Source of the DNA: Nonomuraea aridisoli | GTDB lineage: Bacteria; Actinomycetota; Actinomycetes; Streptosporangiales; Streptosporangiaceae | Assembly: GCF_003236395.1 (NCBI RefSeq) | Contig: NZ_POUD01000023.1 | Location: 1 to 55,307, forward strand | DNA length: 55,307 bases | Reading direction: 5' to 3' | In this document: one piece after another, positions 17,878 through 25,643 of the stretch | How the letters are laid out: each line of letters begins with the position of its first letter | How positions within the stretch are numbered: the first letter of the stretch is position 1 | Made by a program: the position numbers and the translations under genes | The notes under the pieces: model-generated | The model's database searches: none | Seen by the model: only the letters and a program-made list of their open reading frames with translations | Told to the model about the DNA's origin: nothing

Positions 17878-18017
17878 ACACCCCGACCCTGCCGCCGAAG
17901 CCCGGCCCGCGCAGCGCCCGGCCGCCTGGCATACGACCGGTCGGCACACGACCGACCGGCACACGACCGATCGGCACCGAACCGCCCGCCACCCCCGCGG
18001 TGGGAGGAGCCCTGTGA
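17874..18017 (+). CDS. 47-codon Pro/Arg-repeat ORF coupled between ATPase and permease
   Basis: A GTG at 17874 overlaps the ATPase stop in GTGA and follows a perfect AGGAG at 17862-17866. The frame ends in a TGA that overlaps the permease GTG, again as GTGA. The 47 residues are proline-, arginine- and glycine-rich, with a five-residue repeat (IRPVG, TRPTG, TRPIG) encoded by a 15-bp tandem repeat. There is no signal peptide or membrane helix. It may encode a real microprotein or simply carry ribosomes to the permease start. Nothing similar is known to me in CUT2 operons. Confidence 0.5.
   Translation: MNTPTLPPKPGPRSARPPGIRPVGTRPTGTRPIGTEPPATPAVGGAL
17931..17975 (+). repeat. Three 15-bp tandem repeats
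   Basis: Units ATACGACCGGTCGGC, ACACGACCGACCGGC and ACACGACCGATCGGC stand head to tail, differing at three positions. Each encodes (I/T)RP(V/T/I)G in the short ORF. A further degenerate unit follows at 17976-17990. Confidence 0.85.
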
Positions 18018-18982
18018 GGGGGCTCTTCCCCGGGGTGCGGTTGCCGGGGGTGCAGTTGTCGGGGGCCGCGACGGTGGCGATGTTGGTCGTCGCGGTGGTC
18101 GTCAACTCGGCGTTGCAGCCCAACTTCTGGAGCGGCTACGCGCTGACGTCGAACTTCGCGACGTTCGTGCCGCTGGTCGCGATCGCCGTCGGCCAGACGG
18201 TCGTCGTGTTGAGCGGCGGCATCGACCTCTCGCTCGGCGCGCAGGTCACGCTGGCGAGCGTCGTCGCCGTCCGGATCGTCGACGGGCAGCTCGACCGGCT
18301 CCCGCAGGCCGTGGCCGCCGCGCTCGGCGTCGGGCTGGTCTGCGGCGCGCTGAACGGGCTGGTGGTCGCCCTCGTACGGCTGCAGCCGATCGTCGCGACG
18401 TTCGCGACCAGCTTCGTCTTCTCGGGGCTGGCGCTGGTGGTGCTGCCGACGCCGGGCGGCTCGGTGCCGCTCGAGGTGACGACCGCCTACCGTGCCGCCG
18501 TGCTCGGGGTGCCGGTCGCGCTGCTGGCGATCCTCGGCCTCGCGCTGCTGTGGTGGGTGCTGCGCCGGCACCGCGTGCTGCGGCACGTCTACGCCGTCGG
18601 CGGCGACCCCGAGGCCGCGTACGCCTCGCTGGTGCCGGTCGCGCGGACGCGGATCTCCGCGTACGTGCTGGGCGGGTTGTTCGCGGCGCTGGCGGCGCTG
18701 GCGGTGCTGGCCAACACCGGCTCCGGCGACCCGTTCGTCGGCAACGAGTTGACCCTCGCGTCGGTCGCAGCGGTGGTGATCGGCGGGACGTCGCTGGCCG
18801 GCGGGCGCGGCGGCGCGGGCGGGTCGATCCTCGGCGCCATCGTGCTGGCGCTGGTCACGAACATCGTGTTCTTCGCCGACGTGCCGACGACGTACCGGCA
18901 GCTCGTCAACGGCGCCGTGATCATCCTGGCGCTGGCCCTGGCCGGCATCCCGGCGTTGCAGAAGAGGAGGCCGGCGGCATGA
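18014..18982 (+). CDS. Sugar ABC transporter permease (CUT2)
   Basis: A 322-residue membrane protein of the BPD_transp_2 family, with about nine hydrophobic helices. The loop GQTVVVLSGGIDLSLGA is the hallmark of ribose/xylose-type permeases, and VAAVVIGGTSLAGGRGGAGG is the conserved coupling region near the C-terminus. GGAGGAG precedes GTG 18014. It pairs with the second permease, whose start overlaps its stop in ATGA. Confidence 0.88.
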   Translation: MRGLFPGVRLPGVQLSGAATVAMLVVAVVVNSALQPNFWSGYALTSNFATFVPLVAIAVGQTVVVLSGGIDLSLGAQVTLASVVAVRIVDGQLDRLPQAVAAALGVGLVCGALNGLVVALVRLQPIVATFATSFVFSGLALVVLPTPGGSVPLEVTTAYRAAVLGVPVALLAILGLALLWWVLRRHRVLRHVYAVGGDPEAAYASLVPVARTRISAYVLGGLFAALAALAVLANTGSGDPFVGNELTLASVAAVVIGGTSLAGGRGGAGGSILGAIVLALVTNIVFFADVPTTYRQLVNGAVIILALALAGIPALQKRRPAA

Positions 18983-19959
18983 GCGCACCGACCGTGGAGA
19001 CACCGCGCCGCGCCCTCGCCTGGCGGCCGGGGCCGGTGGCGCTGGCCGGCGCGGTCGCCGTCGTCCTGGTGATCGCCGGCGAGCTCGTCTCGCCCGGGTT
19101 CGCCGGGTACGGCCAGCTGGTCAACCTCATGCGGGTGGCGGCGTTCCTCGGCGTCATCGCGATCGGCCAGACCATCGTGATCATCGCGGGCGGCGGCGGC
19201 GTCGACCTGTCGGTGGGCAAGGTGGCGACGTTCGCGGCCATCATCGGGTCGCGGGTGATGGCGGGCGACGACGCGAACATCGTGCCGGCCGTGGCCCTGG
19301 CGCTGCTGGTCTCGGCCGGGATCGGGCTGGTCAACGGCCTCGGCGTCACGCTGCTGCGCATCCCGCCGTTCGTCATGACGCTGGGCATGATCGGCGTGGT
19401 GCAGGGGCTGATCCTCGCCTACACCGGCGGCCAGGCCAGCGGCCGGGCCGCGCCGGCGCTGACGTCGCTGGTCAACGGCCGGATCGTGTTCGACCTGCCC
19501 GGGCTGCTGTTCCTGTGGCTGCTGCTCGGCCTGCTCGCCGTCTGGCTGCTGCGCCGCACCACGTTCGGCTGGAACCTGTACGCCGTCGGCGCCAACCGCA
19601 CCGCCGCCGAGCTGACCGGCGTCCGGCCCGGCCGCACGCTGGTCCTGGCGTACGTGCTGTCCGCGACGTTCGCCGGGCTGGCCGGCATCCTGCTGCTCGG
19701 CTACACCGAGTCGGTCTTCCTCGACCTCGCCGACCAGTACATGCTGCCGTCGGTGGCGGCCGTCGTCATCGGCGGGACGCTGCTGGCCGGCGGCATCGGC
19801 GGCTACGCCGGCACCGCGGTCGGCGCGATCGTGCTGACCGTCCTTCAGGGTCTGCTCACCACGCTGGACATCGGCGGCGCCTGGCGCACCGTCGTCAACG
19901 GCGTCGTCCTGCTCGTCCTGCTGTCGCTCTACGGGCGGCAGCGACGCCTTCGGAGTTAG
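18979..19959 (+). CDS. Sugar ABC transporter permease (CUT2), second subunit
   Basis: This 326-residue membrane protein is a paralogue of the preceding permease. It shows IAIGQTIVIIAGGGGVDLSVGK with one extra Gly in the conserved loop, and VAAVVIGGTLLAGGIGGYAG. Two different permeases allow a heterodimer. An AGGAGG site within the preceding gene drives translation from ATG 18979. Confidence 0.88.
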   Translation: MSAPTVETPRRALAWRPGPVALAGAVAVVLVIAGELVSPGFAGYGQLVNLMRVAAFLGVIAIGQTIVIIAGGGGVDLSVGKVATFAAIIGSRVMAGDDANIVPAVALALLVSAGIGLVNGLGVTLLRIPPFVMTLGMIGVVQGLILAYTGGQASGRAAPALTSLVNGRIVFDLPGLLFLWLLLGLLAVWLLRRTTFGWNLYAVGANRTAAELTGVRPGRTLVLAYVLSATFAGLAGILLLGYTESVFLDLADQYMLPSVAAVVIGGTLLAGGIGGYAGTAVGAIVLTVLQGLLTTLDIGGAWRTVVNGVVLLVLLSLYGRQRRLRS

Positions 19960-19968
19960 GGGTTGCGC

Positions 19969-21225
19969 ATGGAGAACAGCGAGCGGCTCGGCGTCGGCAT
20001 CGTCGGCGCCGGATTCATGGCGAACTTCCACGTCACCTCGTGGACCGGCGTCCGCGACGCCGACGTCGTCGCCGTCCAGAGCCCGCGGGCGGAGAGCGCG
20101 CAGGCGCTGGCCGACCACTGCCGCGAGCTGCGGGTCGGCGACGCGCGCGCCTACACCGACCTGCGCGAGCTGGTCCGCGACCCGCGGGTCGACGCCGTGT
20201 GGGTGGTGGCGCCGAACCACGCCCGGCTGGCCGTCATCGAGACGATCGCCCAGGAGGTCATGTCCGGGCGCGCGTCGCTCGTCGGCGTCGCCGTCGAGAA
20301 GCCGCTCGGCCGCACCCTCGCCGAGGCCCGCCGGCTGCTGGAGCTGGTCGAGCGCGCGGGGCTGCGGCACGCTTACCTGGAGAACCAGGTGTACGCGCCC
20401 GCCGTCACCCGCGGCCACGAGCTGGTCTGGGCCCGGGGCGCCGCGGCGGCCGGCTCGCCGTACCTGGCCCGCTGCGCCGAGGAGCACAGCGGCCCGCACG
20501 CCGCCTGGTTCTGGGACGGCACGCGGCAGGGCGGCGGCGTGCTCAGCGACATGATGTGCCACTCGATCGAGGCCGGCCGCTACCTGCTGACGCCGCCCGG
20601 CGCGGACCAGTCGGACTGGCTCACCCCGGTGGCGGTGAGCGCGCAGATCGCCTCGCTGAAGTGGTCGCGCAAGCGGCACGCCGCGCAGCTGGCCGAGCGG
20701 TTCGGCGGCGCCGTCGACTACACCCGGCGGCCGGCCGAGGACTACGCCCACGCGACCATCACGTTCCGCAACGGCGACGGCGACGAGGCGGTCATCGAGG
20801 CGACCACGTCGTGGAGCTACGTCGGCCCGGGGCTGCGGCTGACGTTCGAGCTGCTCGGGCCGGAGTACTCGATGAGCGCGAGCACGCTGAGCACGGAGGC
20901 GCAGCTGTTCCTCAGCCGGGAGATCCGCTCGCCCGAGGGCGAGGACCTGGTCGAGAAGCAGGGCGCGGAGCAGGGGCTGCTCCCGGTCGTCTCCGACGAG
21001 GCCATGACGTACGGCTACACGACGGAGAACCGGGTGGTGACCGCGGACTTCCTGGCCGGGCGGCAGCCGCGGGAGAGCCTGAAGCACGGGGTCGAGGTGA
21101 CCGAGCTGATGATGGCCGCGTACCTCTCGGCCGAGACGGGCCAGACAGTACGCTTCCCGATGACCGGTCTGGATGGGTTCGTGCCGCAGGTGGCGCAGGG
21201 GACCTGGCGGCCCGGCCAGGCGTGA
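19969..21225 (+). CDS. Gfo/Idh/MocA-family oxidoreductase
   Basis: The 418-residue protein has an N-terminal Rossmann domain (VGIVGAGFMANFH) and the conserved VEKPLGRTLAEA, which contains the catalytic-site Lys of the EKP motif. A C-terminal sheet domain follows. Members oxidise or dehydrate sugars and inositols with NAD(P). ATG 19969 is preferred to TTG 19963 because GGAG is better placed. It lies nine bases after the permease and shares GTGA with the next gene, so it belongs to the uptake operon and probably acts on the imported sugar. Confidence 0.85.
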   Translation: MENSERLGVGIVGAGFMANFHVTSWTGVRDADVVAVQSPRAESAQALADHCRELRVGDARAYTDLRELVRDPRVDAVWVVAPNHARLAVIETIAQEVMSGRASLVGVAVEKPLGRTLAEARRLLELVERAGLRHAYLENQVYAPAVTRGHELVWARGAAAAGSPYLARCAEEHSGPHAAWFWDGTRQGGGVLSDMMCHSIEAGRYLLTPPGADQSDWLTPVAVSAQIASLKWSRKRHAAQLAERFGGAVDYTRRPAEDYAHATITFRNGDGDEAVIEATTSWSYVGPGLRLTFELLGPEYSMSASTLSTEAQLFLSREIRSPEGEDLVEKQGAEQGLLPVVSDEAMTYGYTTENRVVTADFLAGRQPRESLKHGVEVTELMMAAYLSAETGQTVRFPMTGLDGFVPQVAQGTWRPGQA

Positions 21226-22163
21226 GCCGGCGCGCGCGGGAGGAGGGGCCGGTGGAGTACCGCGCGGGGTTCCCGTGCCGGTGGAGCGTCACCGGCGCGG
21301 ACGGGCAGGGCTGGTATCCGGCGGGGGCCGTCCGCGCGCTCGACGCCCACCTGCGGCCGTACTTCCACGGCGACGACGTGGAGGTCGTCGTGCCGGCCGA
21401 GCCTCTGACGGTGTCTGTGACGCGCGGCATGGAGTACGGCACGGCCACCGTGCAGGTCACGCCCGCGCCCGGAGAGGTCCAGACGGTCGAGCTGACGCCC
21501 GAGCGGATCTACGACGCGGCCGCCCGCGGCTGGTACGGCGGCGACCTGCACGTCCACCTCAACTGGATGGGCGACGCGCCCGCCACCCCCGACCGTGCCG
21601 CCGCCGCCCAGCTCGGCGAGGACCTGCACGTCCTCAACCTGGTCGCGGGCAACGTGGCGGGCGAACGCGTCTACGACCGGGAACTCCTCGAAGAGTGGGC
21701 AGGGCGGGACCTGCCGTGGTCGGACGGACGCCACGTCGCCCGGGTCGGCGTCGAATACCGCAACGACCTGCTCGGACACGTCACCGCCTTCGGCCTCGCC
21801 GGCACGCCCACGCACTTCCACAGCGGTTTCGGCCTCAGCGCCGACGCCCACCCCGACAGCACCCCGCTGACGGAGCTGCGCGGGCTCGGCGGGATCACGG
21901 GGTACGGCCATCCGTTCCACACCGACCTGAGCGACACCGACCCGCCCGAGCGGACCGTCGCGGCCGGCCGCAACTGCTCGGCCAGGGAGATCGTGGTGGA
22001 CGCCGCGCTGGGCCTCATCGACGGCCTGGACGTGCTCGACGAGCAGACGGCGGGCATGAACGGTCAGCCGGGCGTTACGGTGGGACATGAAGCCTCCGTG
22101 CGGTGCAGATTCGACACCTTCACCACATCGGAGGCTTCTCCATTGATCAAGTCCCTCTGTTAA
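21222..22163 (+). pseudogene. CehA/McbA-type metallohydrolase, C-terminus lost to an IS remnant
   Basis: The frame starts at GTG 21222 (GTGA overlap) or GTG 21252, the latter behind GAGGAGG. WYGGDLHVHLNWMGD carries the first His pair of a PHP-like metal site, and GRHVARVGVEYRNDLLGHV and GYGHPFHTD supply further His and Asp. These match CehA/McbA family proteins, which are usually 450 residues or longer. Homology ends at about residue 275 (LIDGLDVL); the remaining residues are read through an IS481 fragment to a TAA at 22161-22163. The metal-binding C-terminal part is missing, so the enzyme is probably inactive. Confidence 0.68.
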
Positions 22164-22183
22164 CAACGCTCGTGGTCACTACA
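22030..22183 (-). mobile_element. IS481-family element, left-end remnant
   Basis: On the minus strand the fragment begins TGTAGTGACCACGAGCG at 22183, with the TGT tip usual for IS481 ends. It continues through a leader with a hairpin to an ATG at 22088. The frame MSHRNARLTVHARRLLVEHV is the typical N-terminus of IS481 transposases. After about 19 codons it fuses to the metallohydrolase sequence. No right end or other transposase part is present. Confidence 0.65.
22089..22138. repeat. Hairpin in the IS leader
   Basis: GAAGCCTCCG (22089-22098) pairs exactly with CGGAGGCTTC (22129-22138), and the inner GCGGTG/CACCAC arms extend the stem. It lies immediately upstream of the transposase ATG on the minus strand and could hide its ribosome site. 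Confidence 0.65.
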
Positions 22184-22195
22184 CCCAGACGTGTC

Positions 22196-22226
22196 AGGGC
22201 CGGCCTCCGTCATGGAGGCCGGCCCT
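22196..22226. terminator. Bidirectional terminator hairpin
   Basis: AGGGCCGGCCTCC and GGAGGCCGGCCCT form a perfect 13-bp stem with loop GTCAT. It sits between the plus-strand sugar operon and the minus-strand PGQP-repeat gene. No T-run follows, which is common in actinobacteria. Confidence 0.8.
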
Positions 22227-22263
22227 GGTCGGACGGGCTGTGCCCGCGGGTCAGGTCATCCGG

Positions 22264-22983
22264 TTAGTCGTCCGCGCAGTTGACCCACGGCCTGAAGGTG
22301 GCGGTCCCCGGTCCCGTGGCCGGCACGTTGACGGCCACCAGCCACTCCCCCGAGCTCAGCTGATCGGCGCGGGTGACGGCGATGTTGCCGTGATCGGCGG
22401 CGGCGCCCCGGATGGTGTAGCCGAAGCCTCTCGCGCCCGCCGGGCAGCTGATCCGGTAGGTCGACTCACCGGGAGGCGGGGCGACCGCGGCGCCGGTGGA
22501 CGGGAGCTTCTGGACGGACGAACGAACCATCGGCGCCTGCTGAGCCGCGGGGTCTTGCGGAGCGGCGGACCCGGTGGCGTCCGGGGCTTCTTGCGCCGGT
22601 CCGGTAACGCCTTCAGGACCGGTCGGCCCTTCGGACCCGGTCGTTCCGGGCTGAGGCTGAGCGGGCTCACCGGGCTGAGCAGGCTGACCGGGCTGACCGG
22701 GCTGTCCGGGTTCGCCGGGCTGGACGAGCTTGCCCGGCTCAGCAGGCTGGCCGGGCTGAGCGGGCTCGCCGGGCTGGCCAGGCTGGACGGGCTTGCCGGG
22801 CTGGGTGGACTGGTCGGGCTGCACCGGTGGTGGTGCGCAGGACACGGCCGCGGAGAGCCCGGCGTGCCGGCCTTCGACATTGTGGTGATTCGCGCATTGC
22901 GCGGAGCTGGACAGGGCGCTGGAGAACGGCGTGGCGGGCGCGAAGGTCAACAGCGCCGCCAGCGCGTGAGCGACTACTTCCAT
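22264..22983 (-). CDS. Secreted protein with PGQP-type repeat linker
   Basis: The 239-residue protein begins with a hydrophobic stretch that may be a signal peptide (ALAALLTFAPATPFSSAL). A proline-rich linker of about 70 residues follows, with imperfect PGQPGxP/PGEPxQ units. A C-terminal domain of about 75 residues carries two Cys (ISCPAGARG and WVNCADD), likely a disulfide. It looks like a cell-wall-spanning surface protein. The ribosome site (AGGCTGG) is weak. Family unknown. Confidence 0.65.
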   Translation of the reverse strand: MEVVAHALAALLTFAPATPFSSALSSSAQCANHHNVEGRHAGLSAAVSCAPPPVQPDQSTQPGKPVQPGQPGEPAQPGQPAEPGKLVQPGEPGQPGQPGQPAQPGEPAQPQPGTTGSEGPTGPEGVTGPAQEAPDATGSAAPQDPAAQQAPMVRSSVQKLPSTGAAVAPPPGESTYRISCPAGARGFGYTIRGAAADHGNIAVTRADQLSSGEWLVAVNVPATGPGTATFRPWVNCADD

Positions 22984-23200
22984 GAAGCCAGCCTGCGCGC
23001 CGACCCGCGAAACGATCTTGGATGACGCGCAACCAGACGGTAATCAGCGTTCTAAGAACATATAACCCGTTGTGCGCACGCACGCCCGATTACACACACC
23101 GGCTGAATGCGGCGACAAGAAGAATGCGACAAGGGCCCGGCAATCACCCCACCAAGCCCCGACAATGCCGGCCCCGCCGCTCACCAACGACACGTACGGC

Positions 23201-23217
23201 GCGATATACGGTATCGC
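23201..23217. promoter_or_regulatory. Palindrome GCGATA-TACGG-TATCGC
   Basis: A perfect 6-bp inverted repeat with a 5-bp spacer lies 31 bases before the start of the membrane protein gene, in an AT-richer stretch. It is a plausible repressor site. No adjacent regulator is present. Confidence 0.4.
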
Positions 23218-23247
23218 CCGATCGCTCGGCCGGCAGACGGGGGTCCG

Positions 23248-24663
23248 ATGAGCGCGAACACCACCTTGCGTTCTCACACGCGAATTCCGCGAGAAAGAGA
23301 GCTCGAGAAGGCAGGGATATTCGGCAGGCATCGCCGGGCATGGCTGCTGGCCGCCGGTTGGCTCGCCCAGGTGGCCTTCCGCCTGCTGCTGTCGGCGCAC
23401 TCGACCACCCCGCTCCTCGTCCCCCCGGCCTTCTGGCTGAGCGACGATCCGGCGACGAGTCACCGCATCGCGCTCGCCGTCAACGCGGTGATCAGTTCGG
23501 CCCTGCTGATCCTCGCTTACGCCGCGCTGCGCCGGCTGGGCCTGTCGAACGGCCCGGCCCATCTGGCCGGGCACCTCATCGCCCTGCTCCCCCTGATCGT
23601 GTATTACTCGGGTTTCGCGCTCACCGACGCGGTGCTCCCGGTCGTCGTCCTGGCCTGGTTGTTCGCGATCCACGAATCGCTTTCTCGGAAAAACAGCCGC
23701 GCGTACGAAACAGCCTCCAGCGGCATCGCCGTCATCGCTTTCTCCATGGATTCACGGGGTTATCTCATCGCCCTCGTCCAGGCGGCCTTTCTGTGCGTGT
23801 TGGCGGTGCGGCGCTCACGCGTGCCGATATTCGCGGGAGGAACGCTGCTCGCCGGCGTGTTCGCCGCCTGGACGACGAACGGCCTGCCGGCCGCCCGCCG
23901 AGACACGCTCCCCCTCGGCGATCAGTTGCTCACCCGCCTGACGACGCTCGACGGGCTGGCCTGGACGTTCGGCCTGAGCGCCGGGAAGCTCTGGTATCTG
24001 TCCGTCGCCACCTGGGGGCTGGGCGGCGTGGGGCTGATCGTGCTCGCCGCCCTGGCGTTCCGGCGCGGCGGGGCGGAGCCGCTGCGCACGCTCGCCGTGA
24101 TCGTCCTGGTCACCGTGGCGGGCATCGCCCTGGCCACCTCCGCCGCCGCGCCGGACGACGGCACCGTGGCCGGCTTCGCCTACGGCCGCCCGCTGGCGTG
24201 CATGGCGGCGCCGCTGATGATCGCCGCCCTGGTGTTCGCCGTGCGGGCCCGCCCGGACCCGCAACTCCGGACGGTGCTCGGGGCGGTGCTGCTGACCTGT
24301 CTCGCCGCCGCCGGGACGCAGCTCTACGCGGGCGAGCGCCTGTGGACGGCCTCCTACACACCGTTCGACTTCCCCGAGATCGGCTTCCTCGTCGCGGACC
24401 GGAGCAACCTGCGGCTGTGGTCCGCGACGTACGCGGCGCTCCTGCTGCTCGCGCTCGCGGCGCTGCTGGTCAGGCTGGGCGGGAAGCTCAGGGTGATCGC
24501 CGCCGCCGGGCTCATGACGGTCGAGGCGGCCGCGTCGCTGACGGCGGCCACACAGATCGTCCCGCCGGTCGTGGAAACGACTGAGGGCTCCCCCGCGGTG
24601 AGCGGGAAAGCCCTGATCGAAGATCGGGTGCGCCGCCAGGGACTCGAACCCCGGACCCGCTGA
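23248..24663 (+). CDS. Polytopic membrane protein whose frame runs into tRNA-Lys
   Basis: ATG 23248 follows GACGGGGG. The 471-residue product has about ten hydrophobic helices with FWLSDDPATSHRIAL after the first, recalling GT-C glycosyltransferase-like membrane proteins, but no clear catalytic motif is visible. The last 12 residues (RVRRQGLEPRTR) are antisense translation of tRNA-Lys, so the normal stop seems to be lost or the gene has been cut. It overlaps the tRNA by 35 bases. Confidence 0.65.
   Translation: MSANTTLRSHTRIPRERELEKAGIFGRHRRAWLLAAGWLAQVAFRLLLSAHSTTPLLVPPAFWLSDDPATSHRIALAVNAVISSALLILAYAALRRLGLSNGPAHLAGHLIALLPLIVYYSGFALTDAVLPVVVLAWLFAIHESLSRKNSRAYETASSGIAVIAFSMDSRGYLIALVQAAFLCVLAVRRSRVPIFAGGTLLAGVFAAWTTNGLPAARRDTLPLGDQLLTRLTTLDGLAWTFGLSAGKLWYLSVATWGLGGVGLIVLAALAFRRGGAEPLRTLAVIVLVTVAGIALATSAAAPDDGTVAGFAYGRPLACMAAPLMIAALVFAVRARPDPQLRTVLGAVLLTCLAAAGTQLYAGERLWTASYTPFDFPEIGFLVADRSNLRLWSATYAALLLLALAALLVRLGGKLRVIAAAGLMTVEAAASLTAATQIVPPVVETTEGSPAVSGKALIEDRVRRQGLEPRTR
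24584..24614. terminator. Terminator of tRNA-Lys
   Basis: AGGGCT, CCCGC and GCGGG, AGCCCT form an interrupted stem downstream of the tRNA 3' end on the minus strand. It lies inside the coding end of the membrane protein gene. Confidence 0.65.
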
Positions 24664-24702
24664 TTAAGAGTCAGCTGCTCTGACCAACTGAGCTAGCGGC
24701 GC
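24629..24702 (-). tRNA. tRNA-Lys(CTT)
   Basis: The minus strand folds as a full tRNA. The acceptor stem pairs GCGCCGC (24702-24696) with GCGGCGC. The D arm is GCTCAGTTGGTCAGAGC, the anticodon arm GCTGACTCTTAATCAGC with anticodon CTT, and the T arm CGGGGTTCGAGTCCCTG. The discriminator is A; CCA is not encoded. It reads AAG lysine codons. Confidence 0.96.
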
Positions 24703-24803
24703 TGGCAGGAAGGAATATACCGGTGATCCGCATCCTGGTCGAATCGGAATCCGGCGGACATCACCCGCTAGAATAAAGTTCGGCCCGAACGACAGGAGCA
24801 TTG

Positions 24804-25643
24804 ATGTTCGACTCCCCCGCCGACGTGACGGAGCGGCTCGCCGCCGTCGACTACCTCTCCGACGACGCCATCTCCACCTCCGTGTTCCTGGCCGCGGCGC
24901 TGGGCAAGCCGCTGCTGGTGGAAGGGCCGGCGGGAGTCGGCAAGACCCAGCTCGCCAAGGCCGTGGCACAGGCCACCGGCTCCGACCTCGTCCGCCTGCA
25001 GTGCTACGAGGGTCTCGACGAGGCCAGGGCGCTGTACGAGTGGAACTACAAGAAGCAGCTGCTGCGCATCCAGGCCACCAGCGCCGACGACGACATCTTC
25101 GGCGAGGAGTTCCTGCTGGAACGGCCCCTGCTCAAGGCCATCAGGGCCGAGAGCCCGACCGTGCTGCTCATCGACGAGATGGACAAGGCCGACATCGAGG
25201 TCGAGGGCCTGCTGCTGGAGCTGCTGTCGGACTTCCAGGTGACCATCCCCGAGCTCGGCACCATCGTCGCCAGGCGCCGCCCGTACGTCGTGCTGACCTC
25301 CAACGCCACCCGCGAGTTGTCGGAGGCGCTCAAGCGGCGCTGCCTCTACCTGCACATCGAGTACCCGACGCCGGAGCGGGAGCGCGACATCGTGCTCGCC
25401 CAGGTGCCGACCATCCGCGCCGACCTCGCCGAGCAACTCGCCCGCACCGTCGCCACGCTGCGCTCGCTGGAGCTGAAGAAGGCCCCGTCGGTGGCCGAGA
25501 CCGTCGACTGGGCCAACACGCTGCTGGCGCTCGGGCGCGACGACCTCGACGAGGCGACGGTGGCGGGCACGCTCGGCGTCGTGCTCAAGCACTCGTCCGA
25601 CCAGGAGCGGGCGGTCAAGCAGCTGGGGCTCCCCAGTGCCTGA
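24804..25643 (+). CDS. MoxR-family AAA ATPase (CoxD-like)
   Basis: The 279-residue protein has Walker A GPAGVGKTQLAKA (residues 41-53), Walker B VLLIDEMDKAD, sensor-1 VVLTSNATRELSEALKRRC and a C-terminal lid, all typical of MoxR/CoxD. Such ATPases remodel or activate a partner that carries a VWA domain, often for metal-centre insertion. CAGGAG precedes ATG 24804. It overlaps the VWA gene by eight bases, which indicates coupling. Confidence 0.88.
   Translation: MFDSPADVTERLAAVDYLSDDAISTSVFLAAALGKPLLVEGPAGVGKTQLAKAVAQATGSDLVRLQCYEGLDEARALYEWNYKKQLLRIQATSADDDIFGEEFLLERPLLKAIRAESPTVLLIDEMDKADIEVEGLLLELLSDFQVTIPELGTIVARRRPYVVLTSNATRELSEALKRRCLYLHIEYPTPERERDIVLAQVPTIRADLAEQLARTVATLRSLELKKAPSVAETVDWANTLLALGRDDLDEATVAGTLGVVLKHSSDQERAVKQLGLPSA

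Noticed and set aside
19515..22163. An 882-residue frame spanning permease, dehydrogenase and metallohydrolase
   Set aside because: Only the last part is real; the rest is out-of-frame reading of genes with strong motifs in the other frame.
24629..24702. tRNA-Lys as an attachment site of an integrated element
   Set aside because: No integrase, no second copy of the tRNA 3' end and no change in gene style was found on either side.
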